Positions 5,835-12,408 are shown, counted from the first letter of the stretch. The stretch is 12,408 bases of DNA from Clostridiales bacterium UBA4717 (GCA_002404395.1 DHJP01000038.1:1509-13916), one strand, 5' to 3'. Numbers and translations: made by a program. Notes: generated from the letters alone by a model not told the origin.

Positions 5835-7031
5835 ATGTTAGATGCTATCCTCAACTTTTTAAGCACTACCGGTATCGCGCGGCTTTTCGGCGGCGATCCG
5901 ATGGACGCTTTGAAAACGTTGATTATGTATGTGATCGTCGGGGTGCTTTTCTACCTCGCGATAGTAAAAAAATTCGAGCCTTTGCTCTTACTGCCGATCT
6001 CATTCGGTATGTTGCTTGCGAATCTGCCCGGCGCCAACATGATGCACATGGAACAATTCTTTCTGAATCCGGAAGGCGTTGACTACGGTGCTGTGTTGCA
6101 TGACGGCGGATTCATCGACATTCTGTATCTCGGCGTCAAACTCGGTCTCTACCCTTCCCTGATATTCATGGGTATCGGTGCAATGACCGACTTCACCGCG
6201 CTTATTGCCAATCCTTCCAGCTTACTGCTCGGAGCGGCGGCGCAGTTCGGCGTGTTTGCCGCCTTTTCGGGCGCGCTTATCTCCGGTCAGTTCAATCCGC
6301 TTGAAGCCGCGGCTATCGGAATCATCGGCGGTGCCGACGGTCCCACCGCGATCCTTGTCACCAAGACGCTTGCCCCCGCACTGCTCGGCGGTATAGCGAT
6401 CGCGGCATATTCGTACATGGCGCTGATACCGATAATACAGCCGCCGGTAATGAATCTGCTGACCACAAAAAAAGAACGCTCGATCGTAATGAAAGAGCTT
6501 CGCACGGTCTCACAGACCGAAAAGATCATTTTCCCGATCATCGTTACGCTTATTGTGGTGCTGATCATTCCCGACGCCGCACCGCTCGTAGGCTGTCTTA
6601 TGCTCGGAAACCTTTTTAATGTCTGCGGTGTTACCGACAGACTTTCAAAGACCGCGCAGAATGAGCTTATCAATATCGTTACGATATTCCTCGGCGTCTC
6701 GGTCGGCGCTACTGCCGATGCGCAGAACTTCTTAAGCCCGAGAACCCTGCTTATCATCATCCTCGGTCTTACCGCATTTATTCTTTCCACCGCCGGCGGT
6801 CTTTTGTTCGGAAAACTTATGTGCTTCCTTACAAAAGGCAAGATCAACCCGCTTATCGGTTCCGCGGGCGTTTCCGCAGTGCCTATGGCGGCGCGCGTAG
6901 CTCAGGTTGAAGGTCAGAAATCAAATCCCGCCAACTTCCTGCTTATGCATGCAATGGGTCCGAACGTCGCAGGAGTTATCGGTTCTGCGGTTGCAGCAGG
7001 CGTGTTCCTCAGCGCATTCGCGGCAAAGTAA
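5835..7031 (+). CDS. oadB: Na+-translocating decarboxylase beta subunit
   Basis: Integral membrane subunit that decarboxylates carboxybiotin and drives Na+ out of the cell. The 398-residue protein is almost entirely hydrophobic helices. It shows the family signatures FMGIGAMTDF (about 109-118), GIIGGADGPTAI with Asp168, the aspartate of the family's Na+/H+ coupling motif, and YSYMALIPIIQPP. Further signatures are GVSVGATADAQNFL, NPLIGSAGVSAVPMAARV, and the C-terminal HAMGPNVAGVIGSAVAAGVF. An in-frame ATG lies at 5823, four codons upstream. I chose 5835 because GGGGA sits 5 bases before it and because the hairpin spacing then matches the other copies. It follows the biotin carrier by 63 bases. 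The beta subunit is shared in type by OAD, GCD and MMD systems, so the symbol oadB rests on the alpha subunit. Confidence 0.95.
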   Translation: MLDAILNFLSTTGIARLFGGDPMDALKTLIMYVIVGVLFYLAIVKKFEPLLLLPISFGMLLANLPGANMMHMEQFFLNPEGVDYGAVLHDGGFIDILYLGVKLGLYPSLIFMGIGAMTDFTALIANPSSLLLGAAAQFGVFAAFSGALISGQFNPLEAAAIGIIGGADGPTAILVTKTLAPALLGGIAIAAYSYMALIPIIQPPVMNLLTTKKERSIVMKELRTVSQTEKIIFPIIVTLIVVLIIPDAAPLVGCLMLGNLFNVCGVTDRLSKTAQNELINIVTIFLGVSVGATADAQNFLSPRTLLIIILGLTAFILSTAGGLLFGKLMCFLTKGKINPLIGSAGVSAVPMAARVAQVEGQKSNPANFLLMHAMGPNVAGVIGSAVAAGVFLSAFAAK

Positions 7032-7046
7032 AAATATAAGCTTTCG

Positions 7047-7073
7047 TTCAGACAAGTTTCAATACAGTCTGAA
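7047..7073 (+). promoter_or_regulatory. Intergenic stem-loop between beta and alpha subunit genes
   Basis: TTCAGAC (7047-7053) and GTCTGAA (7067-7073) form a 7-bp stem around a 13-base loop, followed by an A-rich stretch and not by a U-run. It is therefore not a terminator. It could be an mRNA processing or stability site that tunes the ratio of subunits, but no direct evidence exists. Confidence 0.35.
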
Positions 7074-7120
7074 GTATAAAAGTGCACATAAAACAAATTG
7101 TAACTGTTAATTCGGAATTA

Positions 7121-7135
7121 GCCGGCGCAGCCGGC
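7121..7135 (+). promoter_or_regulatory. Extra GC hairpin upstream of the alpha-subunit hairpin
   Basis: GCCGGC-GCA-GCCGGC forms a perfect 6-bp stem with a 3-base loop, 22 bases before the start-proximal hairpin at 7158. It has the same geometry as the start-proximal set but a different loop, and it is not next to a start codon. It is followed by CAAAAACAACGACTA. Two small hairpins in tandem make this leader the most structured of the set. Confidence 0.5.
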
Positions 7136-7157
7136 AAAAACAACGACTACAGTTTGA

Positions 7158-7172
7158 GTCGGCTACGCCGAC
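7158..7172 (+). promoter_or_regulatory. Start-proximal hairpin, alpha-subunit copy
   Basis: This is a perfect 6-bp stem, GTCGGC-TAC-GCCGAC, ending 13 bases before the oadA ATG. It is followed by ATGGAAAATTATT, with GGA 2 bases after the stem. The ATG at 7173 is out of frame with oadA and would encode only a 6-residue peptide, so it is not the gene start. Stem pairs 2 and 5 differ from the small- and beta-subunit copies by compensated changes. Confidence 0.75.
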
Positions 7173-7185
7173 ATGGAAAATTATT

Positions 7186-8583
7186 ATGGCTAAGGTAAAA
7201 ATTACCGAAACCGTCCTTCGCGACTCGCATCAGTCCCTGATCGCCACCAGAATGACGACCGAGGAAATGCTGCCGATTCTCGAAAAGCTCGACGGAATAG
7301 GTTATCACTCGCTTGAAGCATGGGGCGGTGCAACATTTGACTCCTGCCTCAGATTCTTAAATGAAGATCCGTGGGAAAGACTGCGCAAAATACGCTCCCA
7401 CGTTAAAAACACAAAACTGCAGATGCTTTTCCGCGGTCAGAATATTCTCGGCTACCGTCATTATGCCGATGACGTGGTCGAATATTTCGTGCAAAAGTCG
7501 ATCGCCAACGGAATCGACATAATCAGAATATTCGACGCGCTCAACGATCCGCGCAACCTCCAGACCGCAATTAAAGCAACTAAAAAAGAGGGCGGTCACG
7601 TACAGGCGGCTATTAGCTACACCACCGGTCCCGTATTCAACAACGACTATTTTGCAAAGTATGCAAAACAGCTTGAGTCAATGGGCGCAGATTCCATCTG
7701 CATCAAGGACATGGCGGGTCTTTTGAAACCGTACGACGCATATGAGCTTGTTACCGCGCTCAAAAAGACGGTCAAGCTTCCGATCCAGCTTCACACCCAT
7801 TACACCTCGGGACTTGCTTCCATGACCGTGCTTAAAGCGATCGAAGCCGGCGTTGATATTGTCGATACCGCAATATCCCCGATGGCGCTCGGCACCTCAC
7901 AGCCGCCGACCGAACCGATCGTAGCTACCCTTGCCGGAACCAAATACGACACCGGACTTGATCTCAAAAAGCTTGACGAGATCTGCAAATACTTTACTCC
8001 TCTGCGCGAAAAATACATCAAGGAAGGTCTGCTCGACCCGAAAGTGCTCAAGGTTGACGTCAACGCGCTGCTCTATCAGGTTCCCGGCGGAATGTTGTCA
8101 AACCTTGTCAGCCAGCTCAAGCAGGCAGGCAAGAGCGAACTGCTTCCCGAAGTGCTCGCAGAAGTTCCGAGAGTCCGTGCAGACGCCGGCTATCCTCCGC
8201 TTGTTACTCCTACCTCACAGATTGTGGGCACACAGGCGGTATTCAACGTGCTTATGGGCGAGCGTTATAAGAATGTAACCAAAGAATTTAAGGGCGTTGT
8301 GCGCGGCGACTACGGCAAGACCCCGGTTGCGATCGACCCTGCCTTTGTAAAGAAGATCATCGGCGACGAAAAGCAGATCACCTGCCGTCCCGCCGACCTC
8401 ATCAAGCCTGAGCTTGATTCTCTCCGTGAGAAAGTAAAGCCGTGGGCTGAACAGGACGAGGATGTGCTTTCGTATGCGCTCTTTGAGCAGGTCGCTACCA
8501 AATTCTTTGAGTACAGAAAGAACCAGAAATACGGCATTGACGGCGAAAATTCGGATGCCGAAAACAAGATCCACACTATCTGA
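7186..8583 (+). CDS. oadA: Oxaloacetate decarboxylase alpha subunit (carboxyltransferase)
   Basis: Soluble subunit that moves CO2 from oxaloacetate to biotin, releasing pyruvate. The 465 residues comprise an HMGL-like TIM barrel (about 1-275) and a PYC/OADA conserved domain (about 285-455). Active-site residues are visible: LRDSHQS with metal ligand Asp13, the carbamylated-type lysine in IKDMAGLL (Lys174), and QLHTHYTSG with His203 and His205. No C-terminal biotin domain is present; the separate carrier at 5385 supplies it. This type of alpha subunit distinguishes OAD from glutaconyl-CoA or methylmalonyl-CoA decarboxylases, whose alpha subunits are crotonase-like. The same fold occurs in pyruvate carboxylase subunit B and the transcarboxylase 5S subunit, but linkage to a beta pump subunit favours OAD. 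Last gene of the cluster, with a terminator 14 bases after the stop. Confidence 0.93.
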   Translation: MAKVKITETVLRDSHQSLIATRMTTEEMLPILEKLDGIGYHSLEAWGGATFDSCLRFLNEDPWERLRKIRSHVKNTKLQMLFRGQNILGYRHYADDVVEYFVQKSIANGIDIIRIFDALNDPRNLQTAIKATKKEGGHVQAAISYTTGPVFNNDYFAKYAKQLESMGADSICIKDMAGLLKPYDAYELVTALKKTVKLPIQLHTHYTSGLASMTVLKAIEAGVDIVDTAISPMALGTSQPPTEPIVATLAGTKYDTGLDLKKLDEICKYFTPLREKYIKEGLLDPKVLKVDVNALLYQVPGGMLSNLVSQLKQAGKSELLPEVLAEVPRVRADAGYPPLVTPTSQIVGTQAVFNVLMGERYKNVTKEFKGVVRGDYGKTPVAIDPAFVKKIIGDEKQITCRPADLIKPELDSLREKVKPWAEQDEDVLSYALFEQVATKFFEYRKNQKYGIDGENSDAENKIHTI

Positions 8584-8590
8584 CAGGTTG

Positions 8591-8634
8591 AAAAAAATGA
8601 CTGCAAGCGCTGTGCTTGCAGTCATTTTTTGTTT
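8591..8634. terminator. Strong bidirectional intrinsic terminator
   Basis: TGACTGCAAGC (8598-8608) pairs perfectly with GCTTGCAGTCA (8614-8624) around the loop GCTGT. It is flanked by A7 on the left and T6 plus T4 on the right. The A and T runs can extend the stem and give a U-run on either strand. It therefore ends the decarboxylase operon rightward and the GH127 transcript leftward. Confidence 0.92.
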
Positions 8635-8701
8635 TAAGAATAAATTTTAAGATATCTTTCCGTTTGAGTACGATATGCTTCTATGCACTCGGTTACTTAC
8701 T

Positions 8702-10570
8702 TTAATACTTTTCAAACCACACGCGCATCTCGCTCTCGCCCCTGTTTGCAAATGCAAAATATGGTATCAGCTTAATATCGACAGATTCAGAATGCTCAGA
8801 ATATCTCTGATACAGTTTATTCGTGTTGCACACCCGACGTTTTCCGCTCACAATTATCGAAGGAAGCATCACAGATTTGTCAACTTCACCGAGCTTTGCA
8901 CCATTAAGCGTTTTGTCAACGGCAAGCGCAAACAGATCTTCACCGTTATCTACCGCTTCGGCGCAATATACGATCGGTCCTCGCGTCACCGCCACTTTGC
9001 CCGCATCGGCAAACACGCGCGCGGACGCTTCGGTGAGAATTATCGGCATATCAAACAAGATATCAAGCTCGCAATTTTGCTCAAACTCAACATACGCATA
9101 TCCGTTTATTATTTCATACCCGACCGCCTTTGCGTCCGACGTCAGTTCAAATCTCTCACACCACCCGGGTATGCGAAAAGCGATCTTGTGTTTTTTGCCG
9201 CTTGTATCATCAATGCATAGCTTTATCTTCCCGTTAGACGGATAATCGGTGTGCGTCGAAATATGCACTCCTCCGAATACCGCTTCGGACTCAGCATAAT
9301 GATGAACAAACACTGTATCGCCGCTTTCCGAATAAAATATATTGCCGAGAGACGCAAGCATTCTGACAATATTGGGCGGACAGCATGAACATCCGAATAC
9401 TTCAACTCTTTCGGTTATCGGCAGCTTTATGTGACTGCCGTGCCTGATCGACACGTCGCGGCGGTTGAATCCGGGGTTGATCTCCAGCGGATTTGTATAG
9501 AAAAACTTTCTGCCGTCAAGCGACACTCCCGAAAGCATACCGTTGTACATTGCGCGTTCAGCCGTATCCGCATACTTTGAATCAGCCTCAAGGACAGCCA
9601 TCCGGCTTGCAAAAAGCACCAGCGCTATAGCCGCACAGGTCTCGCTATATGCGATCATGTTCGGCAGATCATAGTCGATCGTAAATGCCTCACCGTCGCT
9701 TGAGGAACCTACGCCGCCGGTTATGTACATTCTGCGCTTTGATATATTGTCGAATATCCTGCGGCGGACTTCAAATAATTCGGCATCGTCATTTTCGCGT
9801 GCGGTATCCGCCATTCCGCAAAGCAGATACAGCATCCGCACTGCGTGCCCTTCAGCCGATTGCATTTCACGCACCGGGCACTGATCCTGCGTTTCGCTCG
9901 GATTTTGCCATGAATCCGAGCTTGGATCCTCAACTTCGTGATGTTTACCGCGCTCATCGATAAACCATGAGGCAAGCTCAAGGTAGCGTCTCTCTCCGGT
10001 GTGTTCGTACAGCTTGACAAGCGCAAGCTCGATCTCCTCATGACCCGGAGTATAATACGGAGTAATATGCTCATCCATAAATATCCGCTTAATGTAATCG
10101 GCATATCGGCACATAAGCTTCAGAAATTTATCCTTGCCGGTCGCCTTGTCGTATGCTATCGCCGCCTCGATCAGGTGTCCCGCACAGTACAATTCGTGAC
10201 AGCTTCGGTCGGTAAATTTGTTGTACGGTTCGATCGAAAGATAATACGAATTGAAATATCCGTTCCGATCTGCATTTTGCCCGATCTGTGTAACCACCTC
10301 ATCAATGATCGCTTCAAGTCTGTCGTCTCTTTGCGCGTTTAGAATATATGACACACCCTCGATCCATTTTGCCACATCCGAATCCCAGAATATATGCGGC
10401 CGCCCCTCTTTGCCGCTTTGCCAATCGCACTTAAATGCGTCAAAACGCCCGGTGTCCTTGAAACGGTTGTACACGCTTCCGACCGTTACCTCTCGATTCA
10501 GTTTTTGATGCGCGCCCCAAAAGCCTCCGAGTCTGACCTTGTCAAATGACACCGTATTTTGCTTGTCCAT
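8702..10570 (-). CDS. GH127 beta-L-arabinofuranosidase (DUF1680 family)
   Basis: Predicted to release beta-linked L-arabinofuranose from plant arabinan or hydroxyproline-rich glycoprotein side chains, as HypBA1 does. The 622 residues cover an (alpha/alpha)6 barrel followed by beta-sandwich regions. The cysteine-nucleophile site is fully conserved: Glu294 in DGEAFTIDYDLPN (acid/base), Glu310 and Cys312 in SETC (zinc ligands), and Cys396-Cys397 in VFGCSCCPPN (nucleophile and zinc ligand). The 16-residue gap between the two glutamates equals that in HypBA1 (Glu322 to Glu338). The start is set by a strong AGGGAGG 7 bases before the ATG; an upstream in-frame ATG (10594) lacks this. No signal peptide is present, so it acts inside the cell on imported oligosaccharides. 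GH127 enzymes vary in specificity, so the exact substrate is inferred. Confidence 0.93.
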   Translation of the reverse strand: MDKQNTVSFDKVRLGGFWGAHQKLNREVTVGSVYNRFKDTGRFDAFKCDWQSGKEGRPHIFWDSDVAKWIEGVSYILNAQRDDRLEAIIDEVVTQIGQNADRNGYFNSYYLSIEPYNKFTDRSCHELYCAGHLIEAAIAYDKATGKDKFLKLMCRYADYIKRIFMDEHITPYYTPGHEEIELALVKLYEHTGERRYLELASWFIDERGKHHEVEDPSSDSWQNPSETQDQCPVREMQSAEGHAVRMLYLLCGMADTARENDDAELFEVRRRIFDNISKRRMYITGGVGSSSDGEAFTIDYDLPNMIAYSETCAAIALVLFASRMAVLEADSKYADTAERAMYNGMLSGVSLDGRKFFYTNPLEINPGFNRRDVSIRHGSHIKLPITERVEVFGCSCCPPNIVRMLASLGNIFYSESGDTVFVHHYAESEAVFGGVHISTHTDYPSNGKIKLCIDDTSGKKHKIAFRIPGWCERFELTSDAKAVGYEIINGYAYVEFEQNCELDILFDMPIILTEASARVFADAGKVAVTRGPIVYCAEAVDNGEDLFALAVDKTLNGAKLGEVDKSVMLPSIIVSGKRRVCNTNKLYQRYSEHSESVDIKLIPYFAFANRGESEMRVWFEKY

Positions 10571-10682
10571 AGAATATCCTCCCTTGATCACCAAAATTTA
10601 TAGAGTTAAAGGCAATACTTATATTTTATTGATTTGCTGAATTCATATATCGTAAAAGTGCGCATTTAAAAAAATGTTAATG

Positions 10683-10711
10683 TTGAAATACCCGTAATTA
10701 TGTGTTACAAT
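10683..10711 (+). promoter_or_regulatory. Sigma-A promoter of the lipoprotein gene
   Basis: There is a -35 TTGAAA (10683-10688), a 17-base spacer, and a -10 TACAAT (10706-10711) with an extended TGT before it. The transcript would start near 10718, giving a leader of about 70 bases. It faces away from GH127. No comparably good promoter for GH127 was found on the other strand in 10571-10680, only AT-rich DNA. Confidence 0.7.
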
Positions 10712-10786
10712 TAAAACAACGAGCAAAATCTAAAAACTGCGAAAAAGGAAAGTTATTACCGCAATTAAAATGAAAGGGATTAATAC

Positions 10787-11863
10787 ATGAATAAAAAATT
10801 TATATTAGTTGCCGAACTCATCTTAGCGTGCATAATTCTTTTTAGCTGCAACAACAAAGAAAACGTTTCTCAAGCAGAAACTGACGTATACGAAATTTCG
10901 GATGGTCAGCTTACAGCATATCACGGCAATGATACAAAGCTGTATTTACCCGAAGCGGTGATAAAATTGTCAAAAATCTCGTTTCAAAACAGCTTGTCAG
11001 ATATAGAAAGTATCCATATAGGCAGAAATGTTGACAGCATAGCTTTGGATACATTTGTAAATATGCCTTTTCTGTCCTCCGTATATGCGGACGAAGCGAA
11101 TACATTTTATGTTTCCGACCAATACGGAAAATATTTAGCTTCTCGTAACGGCAGTATGATCTTTGCGATCGGAGCAAAATCGTTTGATACAGAGATATTT
11201 GACTTTGCAGACAGTATTGATGCCGAACGTTTTTGCGACGGAGGCTTTCAAGTGATCGTCGGTAAAACAGTGTTATATTTCAGTGAACCTACCGAATTAA
11301 GCACATCGACTGAAAATTGTATACTTGAGCGAATTGACGCATACGGGCAAACGCTTGAACTGAGCACAAATTTTTCAGGAGATCACGCTGTATCAATCGA
11401 AAATTCGGATAATTTTGCTTTAATTACCGATTTGACCCGCGGCATAGGAGATACCTATATCCTGTCTGACAGCGGAATATGGGAACAGCATAATACGGAA
11501 AATCTCTCGGATGAGAATTACAACGATCCCATAGTGCGCTATTACTTAGATGTGGACGGCATACTGAATTTCGAATGCCGTCCGAGAAAATATTGTTTTA
11601 CCGGTTGCGGTGGTGATGTATTGATTTACAGCACAGGATCAGATGAATTGTACTGTGTCGAGGGAACTGCTGAGTTTACAGACAGCAAACCGGTGTTGAC
11701 GGCTGTAACAAAGACTTCATTGGGAGAGCATTTCACGGAAAAGCAACTGCTCGCAGAATTTCAAATGTTTTTATCACACAATCTTTCATCATCCTCAATC
11801 CATTCCATAAACGAATTGTTTGAGTACAACGGCGGTCGTTTTCAGTCTTTTGAATGGTATTGA
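10787..11863 (+). CDS. Predicted lipoprotein with possible BspA-type leucine-rich repeat remnant
   Basis: Membrane-anchored extracellular protein of unknown role, 358 residues. The N-terminus is a type II signal: MNKK, a hydrophobic stretch (5-19), and a lipobox LFSC with Cys21 as the predicted lipid site. Residues about 36-120 (EISDGQLTAYHGN, IHIGRNVDSIALDTFVNMPFL, SSVYADEANTFYVSDQYGKY) resemble the LRR_5/BspA pattern of short I/L/F repeats with 'aFvnmp.L' and 'N..Y.S..G' elements, but only about two degenerate units are present. The remaining part is acidic and shows no family that I recognise. Base composition is clearly more AT-rich than the operons to the left, which may mean recent acquisition. 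The Shine-Dalgarno is AAAGGG, 8 bases from the ATG. It is flanked by its own promoter and terminator, so it is monocistronic. Confidence 0.75.
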   Translation: MNKKFILVAELILACIILFSCNNKENVSQAETDVYEISDGQLTAYHGNDTKLYLPEAVIKLSKISFQNSLSDIESIHIGRNVDSIALDTFVNMPFLSSVYADEANTFYVSDQYGKYLASRNGSMIFAIGAKSFDTEIFDFADSIDAERFCDGGFQVIVGKTVLYFSEPTELSTSTENCILERIDAYGQTLELSTNFSGDHAVSIENSDNFALITDLTRGIGDTYILSDSGIWEQHNTENLSDENYNDPIVRYYLDVDGILNFECRPRKYCFTGCGGDVLIYSTGSDELYCVEGTAEFTDSKPVLTAVTKTSLGEHFTEKQLLAEFQMFLSHNLSSSSIHSINELFEYNGGRFQSFEWY

Positions 11864-11874
11864 CGATATGCCGA

Positions 11875-11909
11875 ATGAAGAATTTCACTGCAAAAAAACA
11901 ATTCTTCGT
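11875..11909 (+). other. Stem-loop just after the lipoprotein stop
   Basis: ATGAAGAATT (11875-11884) pairs with AATTCTTCGT (11900-11909), including one G-U pair, around a 15-base loop rich in A. No U-run follows, so this is not the terminator; it may protect the transcript 3' end. Confidence 0.35.
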
Positions 11910-11958
11910 TAAACACGTTAAGCTTATACCCGAATAAATCTATTAAAATCAACTCAGT

Positions 11959-12015
11959 AAAAACACTGTTTTTTCATGTTTCAAACGTGAAAATACAGTG
12001 TTTTTAATTATTTTA
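11959..12015. terminator. Long intrinsic terminator after the lipoprotein gene
   Basis: Bases 11959-11978 pair with 11986-12005 (AAAAACACTGT with ACAGTGTTTTT, then TTTTCATG with CGTGAAAA) around the loop TTTCAAA. There is one mismatch and one G-U pair in 20 positions. A T-rich tail (TTTTTAATTATTTTA) follows. The A-run on the left side could also make it work on the opposite strand. It isolates the lipoprotein gene from the regulator gene downstream. Confidence 0.85.
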
Positions 12016-12059
12016 TCACGTGAAAACCGAAAAGCAAATATCAAATATTTCGAAAAATA

Positions 12060-12088
12060 TTGCAAAAATCACACAGTTCATATATAAT
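12060..12088 (+). promoter_or_regulatory. Sigma-A promoter of the AraC-type regulator gene
   Basis: There is a -35 TTGCAA (12060-12065), an exactly 17-base spacer, and a perfect -10 TATAAT (12083-12088). The transcript start is expected near 12095, leaving a leader of about 27 bases that contains the Shine-Dalgarno AAAGGAG. Confidence 0.75.
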
Positions 12089-12121
12089 TGAATCATCACA
12101 TTTACGGCAAAGGAGAGCATT

Positions 12122-12408
12122 TTGGAAACTCGGCTTGATCTTGATATTCTACCGGATTTCGACAGTTCGGCATTCAGGCGCTTTGAAGCGCACGAGCATC
12201 ATGTAACACGCCAATTCGGTCTTGACGTGCTGATCGTAGTGTTCGACGGAGTTTTACGCTTCAGGGAAAACGGCGTGCCGATCGAAGTTGCGGCAGGAAG
12301 CTACTATATACAACAGAAAAATATACTTTACGACGGAAAATACGAAAGCGACAAACCGGAATACTATTATATTCATTTTAGCGGCGAGTATAGGGAAACG
12401 GGCATTTA
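12122..12408 (+). CDS. AraC-family transcriptional regulator, N-terminal cupin domain (3' end outside window)
   Basis: The first 95 codons are present and the gene runs off the right edge. The likely start is TTG at 12122, with AGGAG (12111-12115) 6 bases upstream; no in-frame ATG exists nearby. The pattern is that of the AraC ligand-binding cupin (AraC_binding): VLIVVFDGVLRFRENGV (about 39-55), then EVAAGSYYIQQ (a 'pGd..lip'-type turn), and EYYYIHFSGEY (about 82-92), which matches the usual 'wYWIHFsG' element. The C-terminal helix-turn-helix pair that would confirm it lies outside the window. Such regulators commonly control nearby sugar-use genes, so a link to the GH127 gene is plausible but only inferred. 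Confidence 0.8.
   Translation, partial: METRLDLDILPDFDSSAFRRFEAHEHHVTRQFGLDVLIVVFDGVLRFRENGVPIEVAAGSYYIQQKNILYDGKYESDKPEYYYIHFSGEYRETGI

Noticed and set aside
6287..6847. Long minus-strand frame (186 residues) inside oadB
   Set aside because: Antisense shadow of a clear membrane-protein gene; no ribosome binding site or family motif.
7173..7193. Possible leader peptide starting at the ATG after the oadA hairpin (6 codons)
   Set aside because: The ATG is not conserved in the metG and nagA copies, and in the other copies it is in frame with the gene, so no common leader peptide exists.
8675..9220. Plus-strand frame (181 residues) opposite the GH127 gene
   Set aside because: It lies antisense to the GH127 C-terminal region, whose protein is convincingly conserved in motif order.

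Overview
The window looks like part of the chromosome of an anaerobic, Gram-positive bacterium of the class Clostridia, probably an uncultured gut member of the Oscillospirales or a related order. This is inferred from four things. The GC content is moderate and the intergenic DNA is AT-rich. Promoters are sigma-A type and Shine-Dalgarno sequences are purine-rich. The metG-tatD gene pair is typical of Firmicutes. The content also fits: a sodium-pumping decarboxylase and a plant-arabinan glycosidase. No rRNA, tRNA, CRISPR array, transposase or phage gene was seen.

Layout. Bases 1-216 (minus) hold the start of a secreted protein of unknown function. It diverges from a nagA-like deacetylase gene (554-1693) across a 337-base AT-rich control region with a promoter on each strand and several short palindromes. 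Methionyl-tRNA synthetase (metG, 1815-3767) and a TatD-family nuclease (3898-4710) follow, with three 21-bp tandem repeats between them. Next is a four-gene cluster (4932-8583) for a membrane, biotin-dependent, Na+-translocating decarboxylase. Its order is small membrane subunit, biotin carrier, beta subunit, alpha carboxyltransferase, and it ends at a strong bidirectional terminator. The alpha subunit type points to oxaloacetate decarboxylase. A convergent GH127 beta-L-arabinofuranosidase gene (8702-10570, minus) comes next. It is divergent from an AT-rich lipoprotein gene (10787-11863), which is followed by a strong terminator. The window ends in the sensor domain of an AraC-type regulator (12122 onward) with a near-consensus promoter.

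Most interesting observation: five genes (nagA, metG, and the small, beta and alpha decarboxylase subunits) carry a perfect 6-bp hairpin with a 3-base loop. It ends 12-14 bases before the start codon, directly upstream of a weak or absent Shine-Dalgarno. The stem sequences differ between copies but always by compensatory changes, the loop is TAC in four of five, and the orientation relative to the gene is constant. The other genes whose starts are visible, apart from tatD, lack this hairpin and have clearer Shine-Dalgarno sequences. This looks like a shared RNA element acting at translation initiation. I do not recognise it as a named family.

How the genes work together: the decarboxylase would couple oxaloacetate breakdown to Na+ export, giving energy in fermentation. 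GH127, the lipoprotein and the AraC regulator suggest a neighbouring region for plant-polysaccharide use, but only GH127 has a firm function. NagA would feed amino-sugar breakdown or cell-wall recycling; no nagB is visible here.
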